A stretch of 64,000 bases of DNA. Source: Flavobacterium ginsenosidimutans (GTDB lineage Bacteria; Bacteroidota; Bacteroidia; Flavobacteriales; Flavobacteriaceae). Made by a program: the position numbers and the translations under genes. Shown here one piece after another: positions 32,007-39,680 of this stretch. The stretch covers positions 39,714-103,713 of the forward strand of contig NZ_QJRJ01000067.1 of NCBI RefSeq assembly GCF_003254625.1, written 5' to 3'. The stretch's first letter is position 1. Each line of letters starts with the position of its first letter. Below the pieces are notes generated by a model that was not told the DNA's origin, did no database searches, and saw nothing but the letters and a program-made list of their open reading frames with translations.

Positions 32007-33440
32007 ATGAAAAAAAATATTTCAATTTTATTCTTGTGTCTAAGTTTTTCAATACTAGCACAAAAAAATACCGTTGATAAAAGCATTTTTATTGCAATGG
32101 ATAAAACTGCTTCAATACTTTCTAATAAATCAAAAGCGAATTCTATTTCAATTGGCGTTGTCAGAAATGGAAAAACATATACCAGACATTACGGAGAAAT
32201 TGATAAAGGAAAAGAAAATATAGCCAACAATAATACTGTTTTTGAAGTCGCATCTATTACTAAATTATTTACTGGATTACTCGCAGCTCAGGCAGTTTTA
32301 GAAGGAAAACTAAATCCAGATGATGATATTAGAAAATATATTACAGGTTCTTACCCGAACTTAGAATATAATGGAACACCAATTACAATAAAAGATTTGG
32401 TTTCTTTTAGAACTGGTTTTGACAAAGATCTTCCAGATAATTCCGAGTTAAGAAAAAACAGAAATGACAGCAGTTATTTAGCATTCAAAAAAATGGATGA
32501 GAATTACACTCGTAAAAACTTCTTTGAGGATCTTAAAACCATTAAATTAGACACTTTACCTGGAACTAAATTTAAATACAGTAACGGAAGCCTTAATTTG
32601 ACAGCACATATTTTAGAAAATGTTTATCAGAAAAGTTACGAAACGCTTTTAAAGGAAAATATTTTTTCAAAGTTGGATATGCAATCAAGTGGTATAAATT
32701 TAAGTCCTAATACTGTAATCGCCAATGGCTATAATTTGAAAGGAGTTTTAATGCCGACGATTTCAGATAATCTTTGGGGAGCTGCAGGAAGATTAAAATC
32801 TACTTTAAGTGACTTGACCAAATTTATTAGTTATGAATTAAATACAAAAAATAAAATTGTCCAAGAATCTCAACGAAATCTATTAAATAGTCCAACAACT
32901 TGGAACGGTTATTTTTGGGATTATATTCAAGTCGATGAAAATGGTAAAAACTGTTGGAAACATGGCGGTGCATTTGGTACTCAAAATATGCTAGTTATTT
33001 ATCCGGAACGTCAATTAGGAATTTCAATTATTGTAAATATAAGTGACGAAAGCACTGCAAATGCATTAGGCGAGGCAATTGTTAGACTTTCTAATGATTT
33101 ATTGAGTGAAAACAAAAAACAAACTGGAATTTATGGTTATAAAATCATAGCTGATAATGTTGTCTTTCTTTATGAGCATGATAAAAACTTAGACCCTAAT
33201 TTAGTTAAAAGTGTTTCAATCGCTGGTTCCTTTGACAAGTGGAATCCAAATGACAGTAATTTTCAGATGATTCAAAAAAACAAAAATACATTTGAACTAT
33301 CGATTCCGAAATCACAATTTGAAAAAGACAAAACGCATCTTTTTAAGTTTGTCATTAACAAAACAGGTTGGATGGAAGCTCCAAAAAATGCTATAAATAG
33401 ACAAACTGAGGGAGACGAAAACCTCATTCTAAAAATCTAG
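32007..33440 (+). CDS. Beta-lactamase-fold serine hydrolase fused to an AMPK/CBM48-like domain
   Basis: 477 residues with signal peptide (ILFLCLSFSILAQ). Class C/beta-lactamase-family motifs: SITK with Ser83 and Lys86, YSN (191-193), and HGG (319-321). From about 382 there is a separate early-set domain with SIAGSFDKWNPND and FKFVINKTGWMEAP, the pattern of AMPK-beta/CBM48 glycogen-binding modules. Likely periplasmic esterase or peptidase rather than an antibiotic-resistance enzyme. The tail is unusual on this enzyme type. It follows the M56 operon but has its own unit between two terminators. Confidence 0.85.
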   Translation: MKKNISILFLCLSFSILAQKNTVDKSIFIAMDKTASILSNKSKANSISIGVVRNGKTYTRHYGEIDKGKENIANNNTVFEVASITKLFTGLLAAQAVLEGKLNPDDDIRKYITGSYPNLEYNGTPITIKDLVSFRTGFDKDLPDNSELRKNRNDSSYLAFKKMDENYTRKNFFEDLKTIKLDTLPGTKFKYSNGSLNLTAHILENVYQKSYETLLKENIFSKLDMQSSGINLSPNTVIANGYNLKGVLMPTISDNLWGAAGRLKSTLSDLTKFISYELNTKNKIVQESQRNLLNSPTTWNGYFWDYIQVDENGKNCWKHGGAFGTQNMLVIYPERQLGISIIVNISDESTANALGEAIVRLSNDLLSENKKQTGIYGYKIIADNVVFLYEHDKNLDPNLVKSVSIAGSFDKWNPNDSNFQMIQKNKNTFELSIPKSQFEKDKTHLFKFVINKTGWMEAPKNAINRQTEGDENLILKI

Positions 33441-33463
33441 ATACTTTTTACATTTTACTGCTT

Positions 33464-33496
33464 AAAAGACTTTGTTTCAAACACAAAGTCTTTTTT
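33464..33496 (+). terminator. Terminator of the serine hydrolase gene
   Basis: 12-bp stem AAAAGACTTTGT / ACAAAGTCTTTT with a short loop and T run. Confidence 0.92.
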
Positions 33497-33497
33497 A

Positions 33498-33505
33498 TAT
33501 CTTTG
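33498..33505 (+). promoter_or_regulatory. Putative -7 element for the 47-residue gene
   Basis: TATCTTTG, 16 bases before the ATG at 33522; TTTG at 33471-33474 could serve as a distant -33 (23-base spacing), although it lies in the terminator stem. Confidence 0.5.
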
Positions 33506-33521
33506 CCGAAACAAATCTACT

Positions 33522-33665
33522 ATGTATAAATTATTAGCTAAACTAAACAAACTACTTTTGCCAAGCTTTACCAAACAAGGTTTAGATATTTCTAAAGCAA
33601 AGAAATGGCAGATGGCTATTATTGGTTATCGCGCTTATGTCACTAAAAGAGCTTTAAGCAATTAA
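33522..33665 (+). CDS. Small basic conserved-looking protein (47 residues)
   Basis: The frame begins MYKLLAKLNKLLLPSFTKQG and continues DISKAKKWQMAIIGYRAYVT to KRALSN. It is Lys-rich, with an amphipathic N-terminus and a short hydrophobic centre. It has its own candidate promoter, so I consider it a real gene. As far as I recall, small Flavobacteriia proteins of this type are sometimes annotated as 'SsrA-binding protein', but it does not resemble SmpB (about 150 residues), so that name should not be carried over. Function unknown. Confidence 0.6.
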   Translation: MYKLLAKLNKLLLPSFTKQGLDISKAKKWQMAIIGYRAYVTKRALSN

Positions 33666-33728
33666 TTTAGAATACATTTTTATTTATCCGACAGAAATAA
33701 AGCTTTTTATGATTCTGTCTTACTTTTT

Positions 33729-34574
33729 ATGAAAAACAGAGAAATCAGCCTACCTCCTGTTCCTGCGGTATTATTAGCAATTATAAGTGTGCAATGTGGA
33801 GCAGCAATTGCAAAAACTTTATTTCCTGCAATTGGCGCAGCAGGCACAGCATCTATACGTATTGGCGTTTCTGCATTAATTTTATTATTAGCTTACAGAC
33901 CTAATTTTAAGGCTGTAACAGCAAAACAATGGAAAATTGTAATTCCGTATGGCTTGTCTTTAGGCGCAATGAATCTGATTTTTTATTTCGCTATAGAAAA
34001 AATCCCAATCGGGCTTGCTGTAACACTAGAATTTGTTGGTCCATTACTATTAGCAATAGCGGGTTCAAAACGTTTAGTAGATTATTGTTGGGTTTTATTG
34101 GCTGCAATCGGAATTTTACTAATTGCTCCTTGGACAAATGATAGTTTAAATCCGATAGGAATTATCTGTGCGCTTTTAGCTGGAGCATTTTGGAGTGCTT
34201 ATATAGTTTTAGGCGGAAAGATTTCTCAAATAATGAATGATGGTGATGCTGTTTCGACAGGAATGTTGTTTGCAGCACTTTTAGTTTTACCATTTGGCTT
34301 TCTAGAAAATGGCTTAACCAATCTAACTCCAAAACTTTTCGGAATGGGTGTTGCTCTTGCGCTGTTATCAAGTGCAATTCCGTTTACATTAGAGATGAAA
34401 GCTTTAGGTCAGCTTCCTCCACGCACTTTTAGTATTTTAATGAGCTTAGAACCTGCTGCCGCTTCTATTTGTGCTTTTATTTTCCTTCATGAAAATTTGA
34501 ATTTCAACGAAATTTTGGCTGTAATTTGTGTTATAATTGCTTCTGCAGGAAGTACGTTGACCGCAAAAAAATAA
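33729..34574 (+). CDS. EamA (DMT) family transporter, RhtA-like
   Basis: 281 residues with ten helices and the two EamA repeats. Recognisable parts are VQCGAAIAKTLFPAIGAAGTAS (split: VQCGAAIAKTLFP), AMNLIFYFAIEKIPIGLAVT, EFVGPLLLAIAGS, AGAFWSAYIVLGGK and LMSLEPAAASICAFIFLHE, all very close to the threonine/homoserine exporter RhtA. Probable inner-membrane amino acid or metabolite exporter. The next gene follows after 7 bases. Confidence 0.88.
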   Translation: MKNREISLPPVPAVLLAIISVQCGAAIAKTLFPAIGAAGTASIRIGVSALILLLAYRPNFKAVTAKQWKIVIPYGLSLGAMNLIFYFAIEKIPIGLAVTLEFVGPLLLAIAGSKRLVDYCWVLLAAIGILLIAPWTNDSLNPIGIICALLAGAFWSAYIVLGGKISQIMNDGDAVSTGMLFAALLVLPFGFLENGLTNLTPKLFGMGVALALLSSAIPFTLEMKALGQLPPRTFSILMSLEPAAASICAFIFLHENLNFNEILAVICVIIASAGSTLTAKK

Positions 34575-34581
34575 TTATCAA

Positions 34582-34947
34582 ATGAAAAATAATTTTCTGC
34601 AATTCATTAAAGTTACAAACGGAATATTTTTCATTTCTATTCTAATCTGGTTATTATTCTGGCTTAAAACTGATGAAATTGGTGACTTAAGAAATCTAAC
34701 TATTATACTTTATTTGTTATTTGCTTCTGAGATTTTTGTTTTGATTTGCAGTACTATTTTCTACTTTCTCACAAAAAACATGCTTACATTAAAAGAGCAA
34801 ATAAAATACACTTTAATAATTTTAATTTTCGTTATAGATTTCTTCTGTTTAGCACAAGGTGCGGTAATGGATAGATCTGTTCTTGTCTTTTTGTTTGCTA
34901 TCAATGCCTTTTCAATTTTATACATAGTAAAAGATAGATTTTTATAA
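34582..34947 (+). CDS. Four-helix membrane protein of unknown function
   Basis: 121 residues, mostly hydrophobic, helices about 9-27, 38-62, 75-91 and 98-115. Short charged loops; no motif recognised. Seven bases after the EamA gene, so in the same transcript. An imperfect terminator follows directly. Confidence 0.6.
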   Translation: MKNNFLQFIKVTNGIFFISILIWLLFWLKTDEIGDLRNLTIILYLLFASEIFVLICSTIFYFLTKNMLTLKEQIKYTLIILIFVIDFFCLAQGAVMDRSVLVFLFAINAFSILYIVKDRFL

Positions 34948-34979
34948 AAAAGCCCTCTAGAAAATCTAAAGGACTTTTT
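34946..34979 (+). terminator. Imperfect terminator after the EamA unit
   Basis: AAAAAG-C-CCT-C-TAGA pairs with TCTA-A-AGG-A-CTTTTT, with two single mismatches and a 3-base loop. The fasciclin gene on the other strand ends at 35010, so it may work in both directions. Confidence 0.6.
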
Positions 34980-35009
34980 ATTGTAGGCAAACTATTCTGG
35001 AGATTTTAT

Positions 35010-35564
35010 TTATTTTTTCGGAAGCAGCACAGCATCAATTACATGTATCACACCATTTGACTGATTTACATCAGCAATTGTAACTTTTGCTTTGTTTCCA
35101 TTTTCATCACTGATATATAAATCTTTTCCTTTCATCCATGCGGTTAATGTTCCGCCACTAACCGTTTTAAAAGACGCTTTTCCTTTTCCTTCTTTAATTG
35201 CATCTGCAATATTATTCGAATTCAGTTTGCCACTTACAACATGATAGGTTAAGATCGTTTGAAGTTTCTTTTTGTTTTCTGGTTTCAATAATGTTCCTAC
35301 AGTTCCCTTTGGCAATTTATCAAAGGCTGCATTTGTTGGGGCAAAAACGGTGAATGGTCCTTTTCCTTGTAAAGTTGTAACCAAATCAGCTGCTTTTACT
35401 GCAGCAACCAATGTTGTATGATCCTTTGAATTAATGGCGTTTTCAATTATGTTTTTATTTGGATACATCTCTGCACCACCAACCATAACTGATTTTTGAG
35501 CATTTGATGTAAATGCAAATCCTAAAGCTAAAACAGCAAGAGCTAAAAATTTTCTAGTTTTCAT
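35010..35564 (-). CDS. Fasciclin-domain secreted protein
   Basis: 184 residues. Signal peptide (LALAVLALGFAFTSNAQ), then one FAS1 domain: H1 box GPFTVFAPTNAAFDKLP, the YH motif in LTYHVVSGKL, and the H2 box SNGVIHVIDAVLLPK. FAS1 proteins act in adhesion or as secreted structural proteins. Monocistronic, convergent with the EamA unit. Confidence 0.93.
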   Translation of the reverse strand: MKTRKFLALAVLALGFAFTSNAQKSVMVGGAEMYPNKNIIENAINSKDHTTLVAAVKAADLVTTLQGKGPFTVFAPTNAAFDKLPKGTVGTLLKPENKKKLQTILTYHVVSGKLNSNNIADAIKEGKGKASFKTVSGGTLTAWMKGKDLYISDENGNKAKVTIADVNQSNGVIHVIDAVLLPKK

Positions 35565-35777
35565 ATTTAATGATTTTAAGTTATAAGCTCATTTACGGGG
35601 ATAAAGTTGTTTTGGTTTTCGCTTGAAACTAATCTTATGTAAAAAAGCGCAGATTTTCTTTTAAATTTCCAGCAAAACAAGGCATTAACGTAATTTAATA
35701 TTTCTTTAAAAAAAATCTAAAATATTTACTTTTTGCATTTATTTTATTGTTAAATTTAAAAACAAAAATCATCAATT

Positions 35778-36302
35778 ATGAAAAATTTAGCTCAAAAATT
35801 TAGAGATAGAAAATTAAATTCAAGAGTTGATTTAACTGCAATGGTTAGTGTTTCTTTTTTACTTATTTCATTTTTTATGGTTGTTAACGAATTATCAAAA
35901 CCTCCAAAAATGAATTTGTATTTACCAGAGAAATATGCATGTCTAGAGAATATTGGATGTTTTAAAGCTGATCAACTTTTTACAATATTGTTAGATAAAA
36001 ACGGTAAAATGATTACTTATTCAGGTTTATTAGAATTTCCATTGGAGAAACCAAAAGAGTTTAAATTTCAAAAAAATGAGATAAGACAAGAGGTGTTCCG
36101 CAAAAAGAAAGAAGTTCACGATTATATGATTTCTGAAGGAAAACCAATGAGTGGAGTAATTGTTATTATAAAGCCGAGTAAGCACTCGAACTATGGCAGT
36201 TTAGTAAATATAGTAGATGAAATGAAAATTGCTAAAATTGAAACCTACTCAATAGTTGACGATTTTACGGCAGAAGAATCAAAATTGCTAGCCTCTAATT
36301 AA
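35778..36302 (+). CDS. ExbD/TolR-like protein, paralogue 1 of 3
   Basis: 174 residues: short N-terminal tail, one membrane helix (about 20-37) and a periplasmic domain ending KIETYSIVDDFTAEESKLL, as in ExbD. Bacteroidota ExbD usually reads MVDLGFLL in the helix; here it is MVSVSFLL, so the expected membrane Asp is Ser24. Cys55 and Cys61 flank a loop after the LPEK segment. No ExbB or TonB gene is nearby. ExbD normally forms the proton-driven stator with ExbB; loss of the Asp would prevent proton coupling. Two more paralogues follow. Confidence 0.8.
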   Translation: MKNLAQKFRDRKLNSRVDLTAMVSVSFLLISFFMVVNELSKPPKMNLYLPEKYACLENIGCFKADQLFTILLDKNGKMITYSGLLEFPLEKPKEFKFQKNEIRQEVFRKKKEVHDYMISEGKPMSGVIVIIKPSKHSNYGSLVNIVDEMKIAKIETYSIVDDFTAEESKLLASN

Positions 36303-36330
36303 TATAAATTGTTTCTTAATCAAAAAGCAT

Positions 36331-36858
36331 ATGAAAAATCTACCTCAAAAAGTCAGAAGCAGAAAGTTAAATTCAAGAGTGGATTTAACTGCAATGGTTA
36401 GCGTTTCTTTTTTACTGATTATATTTTTTATGGTCGCCCTCGAGTTACGAAAATCTAAAGTTATGGATTTAAGTTTACCAGATTATGATGCCTATACATG
36501 TGGATGGACAGGTGGCTGTGGTGAAAATAGATCTTATACAATTTTACTTGGAGATGACAACAAATTAATCTGCTATATGGGATTATTGGAAGTGCCAAAA
36601 ATTGCTCCGAAAAAGTTAGAATATGGAAAAAATGGAATCAGGCAAGAGCTTTTAAAACAAAATAAAAAGATGCTCAATTATTCTGCTCAAATAGGAAGAC
36701 CTGGAAGAGGAATGGTTGTTATTATTAAACCAAGCAAAAAAAGCAACTTTAAAAATCTGGTTGACATTTTGGATGAAATGGCTATTGCAGATATAAGTAC
36801 ATATGCAATTGTAAATGATTTTACGCCAGAAGAAGCAAAATTATTGGCTTCAAAATAA
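36331..36858 (+). CDS. ExbD/TolR-like protein, paralogue 2 of 3
   Basis: 175 residues, same layout and an almost identical first 30 residues (RSRKLNSRVDLTAMVSVSFL). Ser24 again replaces the membrane Asp. The Cys pair (Cys57, Cys63, spacing x5) is kept although the residues around it differ (TCGWTGGCGE). The periplasmic part is the most divergent of the three (PKIAPKKLEYGKNGIRQELL). It begins 28 bases after paralogue 1. Confidence 0.8.
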   Translation: MKNLPQKVRSRKLNSRVDLTAMVSVSFLLIIFFMVALELRKSKVMDLSLPDYDAYTCGWTGGCGENRSYTILLGDDNKLICYMGLLEVPKIAPKKLEYGKNGIRQELLKQNKKMLNYSAQIGRPGRGMVVIIKPSKKSNFKNLVDILDEMAIADISTYAIVNDFTPEEAKLLASK

Positions 36859-36881
36859 TTCTTTAACTTAAATCAAGATAC

Positions 36882-37406
36882 ATGAAAAACCTACCTAAAA
36901 AAGTTAGAAGCAGAAAGTTAAATTCAAGAGTAGATTTAACCGCAATGGTTAGTGTTTCTTTCTTACTTATTATATTTTTTATGGTTGTTGGGGAACTATC
37001 GAAATCAAAAGCAATGGATCTCGCTTTACCTGAAAAAGATGTATGCAGATGGAGTCATGCATGTATCAAAGCTCATCGGGTCTATACCATATTATTAGAC
37101 GACAACGATAAAATAATAACTTATTCTGGAATATTAGAATTTCCAATGGAAACGCCAAAGGAATTTAAATCTGAGAAAAATGAAATCAACCAAGAAGTAT
37201 TCCGTAAAAAGAAAGAAGTTCATGACTATATGATTTCAGTAGGAAAACCAATGAATGGTGTAATTGTAATAATAAAGCCGAGTAAAAAATCAAACTACGG
37301 TAATTTAGTAAACATACTCGATCTAATGAAAGTTGCCAATATTGAAACCTATACAATAGTTGATGAATTTAGTGGAGAAGAATCAAAATTGTTAGCATCA
37401 AATTAA
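36882..37406 (+). CDS. ExbD/TolR-like protein, paralogue 3 of 3
   Basis: 174 residues. The N-terminal part matches paralogue 2, while the periplasmic domain matches paralogue 1 (NQEVFRKKKEVHDYMIS), a mosaic pattern suggesting exchange between copies. Ser24 replaces the membrane Asp; Cys55 and Cys61 are kept. It starts 23 bases after paralogue 2, so all three are likely co-transcribed and co-exported to the inner membrane. Confidence 0.8.
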   Translation: MKNLPKKVRSRKLNSRVDLTAMVSVSFLLIIFFMVVGELSKSKAMDLALPEKDVCRWSHACIKAHRVYTILLDDNDKIITYSGILEFPMETPKEFKSEKNEINQEVFRKKKEVHDYMISVGKPMNGVIVIIKPSKKSNYGNLVNILDLMKVANIETYTIVDEFSGEESKLLASN

Positions 37407-37432
37407 TACTAAGTAAATATTGTTTTCAAAAA

Positions 37433-37458
37433 GTTCTCGACTCCGCTCGAACTGACAA
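37433..37458 (+). repeat. Solitary arm of the CTTCGACT...GACA repeat
   Basis: TTCTCGACTCCGCTCGAACTGACA resembles the right arm of the inverted repeat at 24905-24927 (CTTCGACTTCGCTCAGCTTGACA). It sits in the gap between paralogue 3 and rpsA, with no partner arm. Confidence 0.6.
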
Positions 37459-37483
37459 TTGAGGAACAACTTGAAACCTGAAA

Positions 37484-37516
37484 CATAAAAAAAGTCCCAC
37501 ATTGCTGTGGGACTTT
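37484..37516 (-). terminator. Terminator of rpsA
   Basis: Perfect 11-bp stem AAAGTCCCACA / TGTGGGACTTT with a 4-base loop. The plus-strand A run at its left is the T run for the leftward rpsA transcript. Confidence 0.92.
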
Positions 37517-37538
37517 CTATTTATAAAAAATCTAAGAA

Positions 37539-39314
37539 TTATTTTTTCTCAGTTTTTTCCATTTTAGCTTTTAAAGCAGCTAATACATCATTGTTATCAC
37601 CTAAAGTCGCTGCTGGTGCGTTTGTAGATGCAGATGCAGTAGTTTCAGCAGCAGCTTTCACGTTTTTCTCTTCTTCTTCTCTGAAGATAGCAGTGTGAGA
37701 AGCAACTACTCTTTTGAATTCTTTGTTGAATTCAATTACTTTGAAATCAGCAGTATCACCTTTTTTCAATTTCTTTCCGTCTTCTTTTTCAAGGTGACGA
37801 GTAGGAATGAAAGCAACGATATCATCTCCGAATTCTACAGTAGCTCCTTTGTCAACGATTTCAGAAATCTCACCGTTGTGGATAGTTCCTACAGCGAAAG
37901 AATCTTCGTATTGATCCCAAGGATTAGCAGTAGTTTGTTTGTGACCTAAAGATAATTTACGTCCTTCAACATCCAATTCTAATACTACAACATCAAGTTT
38001 TTCACCAACGTTTACAAACTCAGATGGGTGTTTAATTTTCTTAGTCCAAGAAAGGTCAGAAATGTAGATTAATCCATCAATTCCTTCTTCTAATTCTACG
38101 AAAATACCAAAGTTTGTAAAGTTTCTAACGATACCTGTATGTTTAGAACCTACTGGGTATTTAGAAGTAATGTCAGTCCATGGATCTTGAGTCAATTGTT
38201 TGATACCTAATGACATCTTACGATCGTCTCTATCAAGAGTTAAGATAACTGCTTCAACAACATCTCCAACTTTCACGAAGTCCTGAGCAGAACGTAAGTG
38301 AGTTGACCATGACATTTCAGAAACGTGGATTAAACCTTCAACACCTTCAGCAACTTCGATAAATGCACCGTAATCAGCGATTACAACTACTTTACCTTTA
38401 ACTTTATCACCAACAGTTAAGTTAGCATCTAAAGCATCCCATGGGTGAGCGTTTAATTGTTTCAATCCTAATTGAATTCTTGTTTTCTCATCATCGAAAT
38501 CAAGGATTACAACGTTTAATTTTTGGTCTAATTCAAGAACTTCACTTGGGTGGTTGATTCTACTCCAAGAAAGGTCAGTAATGTGAATTAATCCGTCAAC
38601 ACCACCTAAGTCAATGAACACACCATAAGAAGTAATGTTTTTAACAACACCTTCTAATACTTGTCCTTTTTGTAATTGACCGATGATCTCTTTTTTCTGT
38701 ACTTCAATATCAGCCTCGATAAGAGCTTTATGAGATACAACTACGTTTTTGAATTCGTGGTTGATTTTTACCACTTTGAATTCCATCATTTTGTTTACAT
38801 ATACATCGTAGTCTCTAATTGGCTTAACGTCAATTTGAGATCCAGGTAAGAACGCTTCGATACCGAATACGTCAACAATCATACCTCCTTTAGTTCTACA
38901 TTTAACAAAACCGTTAACGATTTCTCCAGTTTCATTAGCTGCAATAACTCTATCCCAAGATTTGATAGTACGTGCTTTTCTGTGAGATAATACTAATTGA
39001 CCTGTTTTATCCTCACGGATGTCGATTAATACTTCTACTTTGTCACCTACTTTTAAATTAGGGTTGTAACGAAATTCGTTTAAAGAAATAACACCTTCAG
39101 ATTTAGCATTGATATCAACGATAACGTCTCTATCTGTAATTCTAACTACAACTCCTTCAACTACTTCTTCTTGATCTGTAGCGATGAAAGTTTTTGATAC
39201 TAGTTCCTCAAACTCTTGTAAGTTTTTTTCATCTACTGCATCGATTCCTTCTTGGAAGTTGTGCCAGTTAAAATTTGCTAAAAACTCTTCTTGTGATTTT
39301 GTTTGTTCAGACAT
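37539..39314 (-). CDS. rpsA: 30S ribosomal protein S1
   Basis: 591 residues, slightly longer than E. coli S1 (557). Successive S1/OB-fold domains are visible, with repeated motifs (VEGVVVRITDRDVIVDINAK, VLEGVVKNITSYGVFIDLGG, VDGLIHITDLSW, VEGLIHVSEMSW, IDGLIYISDLSW). S1 binds mRNA and helps it to the 30S subunit; in Bacteroidota, where Shine-Dalgarno sequences are scarce, this role is especially relevant. The C-terminal tail is Ala/Thr/Lys-rich (KAAAETTASASTNAPAATLG). A promoter lies about 115 bases upstream. Confidence 0.96.
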   Translation of the reverse strand: MSEQTKSQEEFLANFNWHNFQEGIDAVDEKNLQEFEELVSKTFIATDQEEVVEGVVVRITDRDVIVDINAKSEGVISLNEFRYNPNLKVGDKVEVLIDIREDKTGQLVLSHRKARTIKSWDRVIAANETGEIVNGFVKCRTKGGMIVDVFGIEAFLPGSQIDVKPIRDYDVYVNKMMEFKVVKINHEFKNVVVSHKALIEADIEVQKKEIIGQLQKGQVLEGVVKNITSYGVFIDLGGVDGLIHITDLSWSRINHPSEVLELDQKLNVVILDFDDEKTRIQLGLKQLNAHPWDALDANLTVGDKVKGKVVVIADYGAFIEVAEGVEGLIHVSEMSWSTHLRSAQDFVKVGDVVEAVILTLDRDDRKMSLGIKQLTQDPWTDITSKYPVGSKHTGIVRNFTNFGIFVELEEGIDGLIYISDLSWTKKIKHPSEFVNVGEKLDVVVLELDVEGRKLSLGHKQTTANPWDQYEDSFAVGTIHNGEISEIVDKGATVEFGDDIVAFIPTRHLEKEDGKKLKKGDTADFKVIEFNKEFKRVVASHTAIFREEEEKNVKAAAETTASASTNAPAATLGDNNDVLAALKAKMEKTEKK

Positions 39315-39433
39315 GCTGATAAAAAAATTTGTATTCTGTTTTTCTCGAGTTTCTCTATGCGATAGAAAATACAGAAGTTGTTTTACATAAATGGTTGATA
39401 CCTAATGGAAACTCTTCTCTGCCAAAAGGTTTG

Positions 39434-39464
39434 CAAAATTACTACAAATATTTGGACTTACAAA
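39434..39464 (-). promoter_or_regulatory. Promoter of rpsA
   Basis: Minus strand TTTG (39461-39464), 19 bases, TAATTTTG (39434-39441). It predicts a leader of about 115 bases before the rpsA ATG, long for this genome and a possible place for autoregulation. Confidence 0.6.
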
Positions 39465-39525
39465 ATAATTCAGTATTGATTATCAGTCATTTTGTTAAGA
39501 AGCAGAAGATTTATGGTTTTTCAAA

Positions 39526-39600
39526 CCTTTTTGTCCCGCTTTCGCTCCTATCTTTTATGGCAAACCCTGCCATAAAAGGATATCCGCTCTATCGGGGCTA
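39526..39600 (-). repeat. Structured intergenic element, copy B
   Basis: On the minus strand: TAGCCCCGATAGAGCGG, ATCCTTTT, a perfect 10-bp hairpin TTTTATGGCA / TGCCATAAAA (39553-39577, loop of 5), then AGATAGGAGCGAAAGCGGGA. The arms match copy A at 20714-20800, whereas the hairpin stem is entirely different. It lies in the 366-base gap between rpsA and the orphan nuclease-like gene, in the orientation of both. Confidence 0.65.
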
Positions 39601-39638
39601 GATTAGAACTTTTAGTTTTCATAAGATCTTTAGAAACG

Positions 39639-39674
39639 AAAACCCGACAGGTTTTAAAAACTTGTCGGGCTTTA
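39639..39674 (-). terminator. Terminator of the PD-(D/E)XK-like gene
   Basis: Stem AAAGCCCGACAAG / CCTGTCGGGTTTT on the minus strand (CCCGACA with TGTCGGG as core), about 10 bases after the stop at 39681. Confidence 0.8.
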
Positions 39675-39680
39675 TAGATC

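Noticed and set aside
32007..33440. Reading the BlaI-M56 modules plus the neighbouring beta-lactamase-fold enzyme as an inducible beta-lactam resistance locus.
   Set aside because: The M56 proteins lack a penicillin-binding domain, a terminator separates the enzyme from the modules, and the enzyme carries a glycogen-binding-type domain; this fits a general hydrolase better.
35736..35758. TTTG followed by TAAATTTA as the promoter of the ExbD-like trio.
   Set aside because: Spacing is only 15 bases and the last base of the -7 element is A, not G; too weak to list.
39602..39640. Searched the largest gap (39315-39680) for a missed small gene.
   Set aside because: No frame longer than about 30 codons with a plausible start remains once the rpsA leader, the structured element and the terminator are removed.
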